Assembly: GCA_964545715.1 (NCBI GenBank)
Contig: CAZJHX010000067.1
Coordinates: 1-55,154, forward strand
DNA: 55,154 nucleotides
Direction: 5' to 3'
From: CAZJHX01 sp964545715
Lineage (GTDB): Bacteria; Myxococcota_A; UBA9042; GCA-2863065
The notes beneath the pieces were generated by a model. It did no database searches. It saw only the letters and a list, made by a program, of their open reading frames with translations, and was not told the origin of the DNA. The number at the start of each line of letters is the position of its first letter. The first letter of the stretch is position 1. A program made the translations under genes and the position numbers. Shown piece by piece: positions 1 to 8,460 of the stretch.

Positions 1-1
1 G

Positions 2-942
<941 letters not shown>

Positions 943-943
<1 letters not shown>

Positions 944-1974
944 TGACCGACGCTTACGCTGGCATTTGCGAGGACCTCCGCGCCACCCCGAAGACGTGGC
1001 TGCTGACCGGCTGCGCGGGCTTCATCGGCGCCAACATCTTGGACACGCTGCTGGGCCTGGGGCAGCGTGTCGTGGGCGTGGACAACTTCGCCACGGGCTT
1101 TCAGGCCAACCTGGACAACGTGCGCGCCAACGTGGGCGACGACGCCTGGACCCGCTTCACCCTTCACCAGTCCGACATCCGCGATCTGGAGGCGATGCAC
1201 ACCGCAGCCACCGGGGTCGATCTCGTACTGCACCAGGCCGCGCTGGGCTCGGTCCCGCGCTCGGTTGACGATCCGCTGACGTCCCACGTGGTCAACGTGG
1301 ACGGCACGCTCAACGTGATGATCGCCGCCCGGGACGCCGGCGTGAGCCGCATGGTCTGGGCGTCCAGCTCGTCGGTCTACGGCGACGACCCGACCCTGCC
1401 CAAGGTCGAGGACCGCATCGGCAACCCGCTGTCGCCGTACGCGACGACCAAGCGGGCGTGTGAGCTGTACGCGCGCGTCTTCGCCCAGCAGTACGATCTG
1501 CAGCTGGTCGGGCTGCGCTACTTCAACGTCTTCGGCCCCATGCAGACGCCGGACGGCCCCTACGCCGCGGTCATCCCGCGCTGGACGCAGGCGCTGTTGC
1601 GCGACGAGCCGGTCTACGTCTTCGGCGACGGCGAGACCAGCCGCGACTTCACCTACATCCAAAACGTGGTGGAGCTGAACCTGTTGGCCGCGTGCGCCCC
1701 GGGCCCGCTGCCGCCCGGCGTGGTGATCAACGGCGCCCTGAACGACACGACCACACTCAACGAGCTGTACGCTCAGATCCGCGCCACGCTGGCCCCCCGC
1801 CACCCGCACGTGGTGGACAAGGCCCCCGAGTACCAGGACTTTCGCAAAGGGGACGTCCGCCACTCAAACGCCGACATCACGCGAGCGCGAGAGCTGCTCG
1901 GATACGTGCCATCAGTCAGCGTGGCCGAGGGCATCAGCCGCGCCATGGCCTGGTATGAGGCCAACCTCCTCTAA
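943..1974 (+). CDS. NAD-dependent UDP-N-acetylhexosamine 4-epimerase (WbpP/TviC type)
   Basis: Short-chain dehydrogenase/reductase of the extended epimerase class. Near the N-terminus is the Rossmann glycine motif in TGCAGFIGAN, preceded by PKTWLLTG, which is typical of WbpP/TviC 4-epimerases. The Ser of SSSSVYGD and the YATTK (YxxxK) motif form the catalytic triad. The family interconverts UDP-GlcNAc and UDP-GalNAc, or their uronates, in the cytoplasm. The GTG at 943 overlaps the TAG of the dehydrogenase by one base and gives the usual N-terminus; a GTG at 931 would add four residues. Tight coupling to the dehydrogenase suggests a shared pathway to a UDP-HexNAcA precursor of capsule, O-antigen or exopolysaccharide. 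Confidence 0.88.
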
Positions 1975-2286
1975 GCCGTCGCTATGCTGGGCCTGCCGCC
2001 CAGACCCGCTTGGTGTCCGGCGCATGAGCACGTTCCTGCTCGGTAAATAGTTGAAATTATATTTCATTTACACCGTCACCCGCTTGACGGATTCTGGGGC
2101 CATGTCCTGCCTTTGTGGGGCTTGTTTCGGAGCCCAATTGCCTCGGCGCGTGGCTTCGAGGCCTTTCGGGCGGTGGGCGCTCTCTGAGGCGCTGTCGCGG
2201 GGACGTTCTTTGCGGGTGTCGCCGAACGTCAAAAACGACCGTCAGAAGCCCACTGCTATAATACTTTCAGCATGTTGGAGGTGGTT
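1975..2286. other. Intergenic region upstream of the HNH gene
   Basis: About 310 bases without a convincing gene. It holds a short AT-rich patch near 2041-2070 and then moderately GC-rich sequence. Open frames here lack family resemblance. The only recognisable signals are a TATAAT hexamer at 2257-2262 and a good ribosome binding site just before the next start. Confidence 0.5.
2257..2262 (+). promoter_or_regulatory. Candidate -10 element (TATAAT)
   Basis: Exact match to the bacterial -10 consensus, 25 bases before the ATG at 2287. No TTGACA-like -35 hexamer was found at 16-18 bases upstream, so the assignment rests on one box. Confidence 0.3.
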
Positions 2287-3214
2287 ATGGCAACGAATCG
2301 CGCAAGAGAGATCGACCTGGAAATGCGGCGTCTGGTACGAGCCGACCAGACCAGCGACCTGCGGAAAGCCGAGCTTTTGGCGGAGCTGGAGAGAGACGGG
2401 CTGTATCGGCAGATTGCGGCCAGCATGCGCGAATACACCGAGGTGATGCTGGGTCTGCAACGCGGCAAGGGCGGCGCGCTCATGAGAATTGGGCGACAGC
2501 TCCCCCACCTGCCCGTGCTGCGAGCCGCGATGGCCGATGGCTCGGTGACCTGGACTGCGGCGCGTGAGGTCGTGAAGGTCGCCGATCCGCAGACGGAGGC
2601 TGGTTGGGTGACGTACGCGCAGGGTCAGACCGTGCGGCAGTTGGAGCGCGCGGTCATGTGCTCCGAACGCGGCGATGACGCCCCCGCACCAGGCGAGGTG
2701 TTGGGAGCACCGAAGCGGGACAATCTGAGGGTCGAGGGTGAGCGAGTAAACCTGGCGCTATTTCGCAAGGCGATGGCGATCGTGCGTGCCATGCTGGGGG
2801 ACACCGATGGGCATGTCGAGGACGACGTCGTGTTGGCGTTGATCTCTGAGATCGTGTTTGCGGTGCAGTCGAACGGTCCGCGTCCAATCACGATCGAGCG
2901 GTTCCAGACAATCCTGGCGAAATGCCAAGCAGGGCAGGACCACCCACGCCATCCCGGAGCGCGTCCGAAGAGTGGTGCTGCACCGCGATAATCACGGCTG
3001 TGTGGTCCCGGGCTGCACCCATCGCATCTGGGTTCAACTGCACCACGTGGTGCAGCGGGCGCATGGTGGAAAGCACACCCCGGACAACCTCGTCACCGTG
3101 TGCAGTCGGCACCACGACATGATTAGACCGCACCCACATTCGCCAACCACTGGAAAGGTCGTTGCACTGCACAGACCAACGAGAGCAAGAAACGAAACAA
3201 TGTCAGCCACTTGA
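2287..3214 (+). pseudogene. Frameshifted DUF222/HNH endonuclease-domain protein
   Basis: The first part (2287 to about 2930) reads MATNRAREIDLEMRR and resembles the DUF222 (13E12-repeat) N-terminal domain. The frame then changes by +1 near 2930-2940. The second frame continues with IPERVRRVVLHRDNHGCVVP, then a Cys, QLHHVV and a late SRHHD, which is the HNH core with its usual Cys pair. The ATG at 2287 has GGAGGT at 2277-2282; an in-frame ATG at 2272 is less well placed. These proteins are usually one continuous chain, so this is either a broken gene or a one-base assembly error. The C-terminus ends about 25 residues after the HNH motif in a low-conservation tail. Such genes often exist in several copies and may be mobile; their biological role is poorly known. 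Confidence 0.75.
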
Positions 3215-3238
3215 AGGCTAAGCGATCGGTATTGCCTC

Positions 3239-6200
3239 CTAAGGGCCGGGCGCGATCCGGATGAAAGCGCCGATAAGAAACGCCGGGTTGGACAACCCCT
3301 GCGCGCGCAAGTCTCTCAAAGTGGCCAGCCGGGCGCGCTGCAGGGCGTCATGCTTGTCGGCCCCAATCGTGTAAAACCGCTCGAACAGCGTGCGGGTGGC
3401 GTCGGTCGGCACCTTCCACAGCGAGACGATCGCCGTGTCGGCGCCCGCCAACAGAAAGGCGCGGCCGAGGCTGGCAGGCCCGTCGCCCACCAGCTGCTCC
3501 CCGCGGCCGGTTTCGCAGGCTGAGAGCACCACCAGGTCCGTACCGCGCAGGTCCAGCGAGACGACCTCGCGCGCGGTCAGGATACCGTCGCGCCGGGGAT
3601 CGTCGCTGCGCACTCCCGGGTTGGCGCCGCTGAGAACCAGCGCGCTGCGGCGCAGCGGATCGGTCTTGGGACCGCAGGCAGCTTCGGTCGCGAAGAAGCC
3701 GTGGGTGGCCAGGTGAATGACGCGCTGGCCCGGCAGAACGGCGCGCAGGGCCGGCTCGGTCACGCTGTCCCCGGTGGCAAGGATCGCGCCGCCCTTCAGC
3801 GTTCGGCCCAGCTTGTCCCCGACGGCGGGTGCTTCGGTGCCGGGTAGGGCGCCCCAGGTCGCGTCAAAGCCGCAGACGGGGCTGCCTGCGCCGGTCTCGG
3901 AACCTCGAAGGAGCGCGGCCGTCCCTTTTTGGGCGCCCGCGTCCAGCGCCGTGCAGCCGGTCGGGCCACAGCGCTGCCAGCGCGCCGCCACCCTGGAGGG
4001 GTCGGGCATGGCGGACGCGTAGTTGACGTCGCCCGCGACAAACGCGGCCGCGGGGCCAATCTCCGTCCGGCTCGCCGCGCGCATCACCGCCGCGGGATAC
4101 GGCAGATAGCTGATGTCGCGACGCTCCATCACATAGACGCCGTCGTCGTGCGCGAGGGCGCCGAATGGGATGCCGGCCAGCGCCCCACCCGCGACCAATC
4201 TCACGCGCGCCGTTTTGGCCGGCAGCACCGCCTCGATCGGGTCCCACACCTGCTTTCTCACGGTCCGGCCGGCGCGGTCCAGCGCGGCCAGCGCTTTGCC
4301 ACACAGGTGTGGGGAGCCCTGCTTGGCGGCGCACTGGGCGACGACCTCCACGGCCTCGTGAAAGGCACCGACTTGTGCATCGATGTCTGCCGCTGAGCCG
4401 AGCGCCATCCGCGTGGCCGTGCAGGGCGCGCCCCAGGCGACGATCGCGTCGTAGGCCGGCGGCGCGTATCTCTCGTCCTTGTTCACGGTGCTCGGGTCGT
4501 CGGGCTTCATCGGATCGATGCGCCGGTACGGCACGATGGCCACAAGCGACGACTTTCGGCGCGCCAGCCTGGCGCACACCGCACGGGGCGTGGCGTTGGC
4601 TATTCGACGGCGCTGACCAAATGCCGGGTTGGTCTGCGCGAGATTCGCGGCCAGCTTGTCGCGCACCGAGATCGCCGACCGCCGCGCGTCGGCCGACATT
4701 TGAGACCCGCCCGCGCCGAGCTTGCGCTGCACGTCACGATACCGGCGCACCCGATCGCGCCCGGCGGCATCGGAGGAGCGCTCGGCATGTCTGAGGTCGC
4801 GCCACAGCTGCTCGGCGGCCGTGCCCGCGCCCTGCCACGCCAAGACGATGGCCAGCGACCGCAGCGGATCGGTCTCCAGCGACAGGCTCATGTCCATGTA
4901 GTGGCGCAGCTGGTCGAGCAGGCCCCGCAGCTCGCTGTCGCGCTGCGCCACGTCGATGTTGCGCAGAAAGTGCTCGCGCCCGAGCTCCGACGCTGTCCGC
5001 ATCGCCTCGATTCCAGCGGGGAGATCGGCGCGCCTGACGTGCAGAAACGCGATCAGCCCGTGGATGCCCGCCACCACCATGTGACGCTCCCCATATGCGC
5101 GGGCGAACAGGGTCTTCACCTTCTGAAACAGGCGCATAGCCTCGTCCAGCTCGCCCTGGGCAGCCAGCACGTTGGCCAGGTTGCTGAGCGGCATGGCGGT
5201 GCCGACGTGATCCTCACCACCGTGCGCTTTGGCGATCGCGACCCCGCGCTCCATCTGACGCCTCGCGCCGGCCAGGTCTTTTTGCGCCCAGCGGATCAGG
5301 CCCAGGTGGATGATTCGGGTGACCAGCTCCGGGTGTCCCTTGCCCAGCTGCCCCTCAGCCAGCTTCAAAGAGAGCTCAAAGCGGGCGCGAGCCTCTGAGA
5401 TGGCCCCCTGGTGGTAGAGGACCGTCCCCAGCGTATTCAAGGCGCGCGACGCAGCCAGGCTTTTGGGATCGGCCTTGTCGTAGATGACCACCGCGCGTTC
5501 GAGGAGACCGCGCGCCCGCTTCAGATCTCCCAGCCACCAGTGGATCATGGCCAGCGACGTCGTAGCGGAGGCGGTCTCGCTGTGGTCAGCGCCCCTTGCC
5601 GTGATGGTCAGCTTCAGCGCGCGCTCGTAGCTGCGGCGAGCGCCGACCAGGTCCGCCAGCGTCTGTTGAACCTCGCCCAGCGCCAGCAGCCCGCCGCGCA
5701 GCTCGGCGGTGTCGCGATGCCCGACCGCTTCGTACAGCCGGATCGACTCCTGATGGGCGGCCACGGCCCGCGTCGGCGTCGCGCTTTTGTAGTAGCGATC
5801 CCCCTGGAGACGAAGAACACGCGCGATCCGCTTGGTGACGTGACGCGTGTTGTCGTGGTCGGCGCCAAGGCGAGACGACAAGAGGCGGCGCACCGCTCGC
5901 AGGTGGACGAGCGCGGCGTCCAGGTCGCCGGCGATCCACTCGATCAGGCCGCGCGCAAACCGGGCGTCCGCCGTACGGAGGTGATCGGCGCCCATGGCTT
6001 TCGAAAGCCCAGCGATACCGCGAGCGATCTCCCGCCGCGCCCGGCTCGCGTCGCTGCGGGCCAGCGCCAGGCCCAGCTTGTAGCGGCACTCGGCGGCGTC
6101 CGGGTGCGCCGGGCCCAGCACGTCGTCAAAGCGGCCGCAGCCGGTCTCGATCGGGGCGATCGCGTCGGCGAAGTTACCCTCCTGGATGAGCATCATGGCG

Positions 6201-6793
6201 GCGTCGACATGGAGACCAACGACGTTGGGATGCTCCGGATCCAACACCGCGACCAACACGACTCGGGCGGCCTCCAGTGCCTTCTGAGCAGCCGCCTTGT
6301 CGCTCAGCGCGTGCCGAAAAGCGGACAACAGCAGCCTGGCCCTGGCCGTCTCGACGCGCTTGGCGCCCACGATCCTGTCCAGCACGGCAACGGCCCCGAC
6401 CAGCGCAGCGATCTCGCGCTTGGGCTGCTGATCGGCCAGCGCGGCGTGGGCTCGACCGACCGCCGCGCGAGCCCCCGCCAGGGCCTCAGTCTCCTGAACG
6501 GGTGGGTCCCAGGCCCGCGTGATGAGCTTGGCGTGGTCGCAGAAGAGGATCAGGCGCTGCGTCGTGGCCTTGTCCAGTCCGGCGCGGGCGGCGGCAGCCC
6601 TCAGATCGCCGTCCGTGCGCAGCGCGTCGTCCACCGCGGTCACGCCCGGCTTGCCGTACGCCAGCTCCAGCAGGCAACGCTCGCTGACCGGCAGCGTGCT
6701 CTGGCACGGTAGGTCTGCGCGGGCCCCGCCCGGCGTGGCCAGCAGCGCGATGGCGACCACACAAACCAGAGCTTTGGAACGTCCGCGGAGCAC
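3239..6793 (-). CDS. Secreted TPR-CHAT domain protein
   Basis: About 1184 residues. The N-terminus (VLRGRSKALVCVV...ARA) looks like a Sec signal peptide; the GTG at 6793 starts it directly, while a TTG at 6820 would add nine residues. Residues roughly 90-640 are tetratricopeptide-type helical repeats (many A-x3-Y/F-x2-A-L patterns). The C-terminal third is a CHAT domain, a caspase-like fold. His1031 lies in HLATHGFF and Cys1093 in LVVLSACETGRG, the expected catalytic dyad, followed by SLGRAFLLAGA and SLWKVPT, both typical of CHAT. Known CHAT proteins act as peptidases, some activated by partners (for example Craspase TPR-CHAT). There is no CRISPR or gasdermin-like neighbour, and the signal peptide suggests an envelope role, so substrate and trigger are unknown. 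Confidence 0.85.
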   Translation of the reverse strand: MLRGRSKALVCVVAIALLATPGGARADLPCQSTLPVSERCLLELAYGKPGVTAVDDALRTDGDLRAAAARAGLDKATTQRLILFCDHAKLITRAWDPPVQETEALAGARAAVGRAHAALADQQPKREIAALVGAVAVLDRIVGAKRVETARARLLLSAFRHALSDKAAAQKALEAARVVLVAVLDPEHPNVVGLHVDAAMMLIQEGNFADAIAPIETGCGRFDDVLGPAHPDAAECRYKLGLALARSDASRARREIARGIAGLSKAMGADHLRTADARFARGLIEWIAGDLDAALVHLRAVRRLLSSRLGADHDNTRHVTKRIARVLRLQGDRYYKSATPTRAVAAHQESIRLYEAVGHRDTAELRGGLLALGEVQQTLADLVGARRSYERALKLTITARGADHSETASATTSLAMIHWWLGDLKRARGLLERAVVIYDKADPKSLAASRALNTLGTVLYHQGAISEARARFELSLKLAEGQLGKGHPELVTRIIHLGLIRWAQKDLAGARRQMERGVAIAKAHGGEDHVGTAMPLSNLANVLAAQGELDEAMRLFQKVKTLFARAYGERHMVVAGIHGLIAFLHVRRADLPAGIEAMRTASELGREHFLRNIDVAQRDSELRGLLDQLRHYMDMSLSLETDPLRSLAIVLAWQGAGTAAEQLWRDLRHAERSSDAAGRDRVRRYRDVQRKLGAGGSQMSADARRSAISVRDKLAANLAQTNPAFGQRRRIANATPRAVCARLARRKSSLVAIVPYRRIDPMKPDDPSTVNKDERYAPPAYDAIVAWGAPCTATRMALGSAADIDAQVGAFHEAVEVVAQCAAKQGSPHLCGKALAALDRAGRTVRKQVWDPIEAVLPAKTARVRLVAGGALAGIPFGALAHDDGVYVMERRDISYLPYPAAVMRAASRTEIGPAAAFVAGDVNYASAMPDPSRVAARWQRCGPTGCTALDAGAQKGTAALLRGSETGAGSPVCGFDATWGALPGTEAPAVGDKLGRTLKGGAILATGDSVTEPALRAVLPGQRVIHLATHGFFATEAACGPKTDPLRRSALVLSGANPGVRSDDPRRDGILTAREVVSLDLRGTDLVVLSACETGRGEQLVGDGPASLGRAFLLAGADTAIVSLWKVPTDATRTLFERFYTIGADKHDALQRARLATLRDLRAQGLSNPAFLIGAFIRIAPGP

Positions 6794-6912
6794 GCCGGGA
6801 TCATACACAGACGCAACCAACAGACCGAACGTTCTATTTGTTATTGCAAATGGCCTCCGCCCCGTCTTAGGATCGCGGCGGTTCTTTCTTACAACGTGAA
6901 AGGTTGAAGCTG

Positions 6913-8460
6913 ATGCGCACTGTTGTCGCTGTTACTGCTGGTGTTGTTCTGTGTCTTAGCTCCTGCGCTCCCGCTGAGGAGGAGCGCGTCCCTGTTGAAC
7001 CGTCGGCCTATCAGGCCGATCAAGTCGTGCCCCCAAAGGTGGTGGGCAATCAAAAATATGGTGATGGTCCGGCCACCACCGGACCGCAGTCCCCGGCGCC
7101 AAAAGCCGACGTGGAGGTGGACCAGCCCAACGACGGCCCCTTCGACATCTGCGTGGACGGCCCCAATAAGAGCGGCACCGCCAACTCCAAGGTCTACTAC
7201 GGCACCAAGCTGCCCACCCACGTGCCGCTGACGCCGGGGCAGATCATGGCGGTCGGCAACTTTTACGGCTGCTCTGGGACCCTCATCGCGCCGCGCTGGG
7301 TGCTCAGCGCGCGTCACTGCGGCCTCAGCTCCTGGAGCGAGTTCTGCATGGGGCCGGACCCGTCCAACCCCAGCGTCTGCATCGACGCCAAGCGCGTGCT
7401 GAACCACGGCGGTGGGGACATCGCGCTGGTCGAGCTGAAGGCCGACGCCCGTGACCTGCTGCCCGGCGTGGAGCCCATCGTCCTGTTCACCGACAAGATG
7501 GACGCCAGCTGGAAGGGACGCATCGCCGAGGCCGGCGGATACGGCCAACAGGAGACGGGCTACAGCAACACGCGCGAGTTCACCGCCGAGCCGATCTCCT
7601 GGCTCGGCAGCGACACGCTCACCATAAACGGCGAGGGTGTTCACGGCGTCTGTTACGGCGACTCCGGCGGCCCGGTCATGGTCATCGCGGCGGACGGCTC
7701 CCCCCGGGTGGCGGGCGCGCTGAGCAACGGCGACTCCTCGTGCGTGGGCTACGACAACTACACCCGCGTGGACGTCTATTTTGACTGGCTGACCAGCTAC
7801 ACCGGCCCGGTCGTGCCGCCCGGTCCGCAGCAGTGCTCGGACACCACGTTTATCGGCACCTGCTCCAAAAACGCCGACCGCGCGACCTGGTGCGACGGGC
7901 AGGACGAGCTGCAGGTCGATCATTGCGCCGCCGGCACGCGCTGCTCCTGGTCAAACTCAGACGAGGGCTTCCGCTGTGTGACGCCTGCTCAGGACGCCTG
8001 CGCGGGCCTGGATCACGCGGGCAAATGCGATGACAACGTGCTGACCTGGTGCGACATCGGCGGCCCGCAAAAGCGTGACTGCGGCGCCTGCGAAGAGACC
8101 TGCGTGCCCGACAACAACTACAGCAACCACTGCGTGCCGAGCACCTGCGGCGACCTCGGGTTTGTCGCGCAGTGCGACGGTGACACGGTGCGGCGCTGCG
8201 GCACCGACGGTCAGCTGCAGGAGGTCGACTGCGGCTCGTACGGCGACACCTGCGACTACGTCAATCACATCATCGGCAGCTGGTGCGTAGCCGAAAAGAA
8301 GCCCAGCCCGTGCGGCGATCTGAGCTTCTACGGCTACTGCGACGGCAAAACGGCCCACTGGTGCAACCGGCAGGGCGTCCCCGAGAACCGCAACTGCGGC
8401 GACAGCGGCCAGATCTGCGGGTGGGTCGACACGGCGACCGGCTTCTACTGCAAAAACTAA
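6913..8460 (+). CDS. Trypsin-like serine protease lipoprotein with four Cys-rich C-terminal repeats
   Basis: The ATG at 6913 follows AAAGG at a proper distance; a TTG at 6904 is less likely. The signal peptide ends in a lipobox (LSSC, Cys18), so the protein is probably lipid-anchored. An S1 peptidase domain follows: His135 in SARHC, Asp169 in GGGDIALVE and Ser251 in YGDSGGPV form a complete triad, so it should be active. After about residue 300 come four tandem repeats of about 45-50 residues. Each begins with Cys (CSDTTF, CAGLDH, CGDLGF, CGDLSF) and has six or more cysteines with a central WC or RC pair, implying disulphide-bonded modules. The repeats may bind a surface or a substrate. The neighbouring 3239-6793 gene is divergent, with a short AT-rich spacer between. 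Confidence 0.88.
   Translation: MRTVVAVTAGVVLCLSSCAPAEEERVPVEPSAYQADQVVPPKVVGNQKYGDGPATTGPQSPAPKADVEVDQPNDGPFDICVDGPNKSGTANSKVYYGTKLPTHVPLTPGQIMAVGNFYGCSGTLIAPRWVLSARHCGLSSWSEFCMGPDPSNPSVCIDAKRVLNHGGGDIALVELKADARDLLPGVEPIVLFTDKMDASWKGRIAEAGGYGQQETGYSNTREFTAEPISWLGSDTLTINGEGVHGVCYGDSGGPVMVIAADGSPRVAGALSNGDSSCVGYDNYTRVDVYFDWLTSYTGPVVPPGPQQCSDTTFIGTCSKNADRATWCDGQDELQVDHCAAGTRCSWSNSDEGFRCVTPAQDACAGLDHAGKCDDNVLTWCDIGGPQKRDCGACEETCVPDNNYSNHCVPSTCGDLGFVAQCDGDTVRRCGTDGQLQEVDCGSYGDTCDYVNHIIGSWCVAEKKPSPCGDLSFYGYCDGKTAHWCNRQGVPENRNCGDSGQICGWVDTATGFYCKN

Noticed and set aside
2051..2446. 131-codon plus frame before and across the HNH gene
   Set aside because: Overlaps the better supported ATG at 2287, has odd Cys/Trp/Arg-rich composition and no RBS.
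5411..6712. Open frame on the plus strand opposite the TPR region
   Set aside because: Shadow of the TPR-CHAT gene; no motifs and unnatural composition.
6827..6834. GAACGTTC palindrome as an SOS box
   Set aside because: Eight bases only, in the leader between the CHAT and protease genes; not enough to claim a LexA site.
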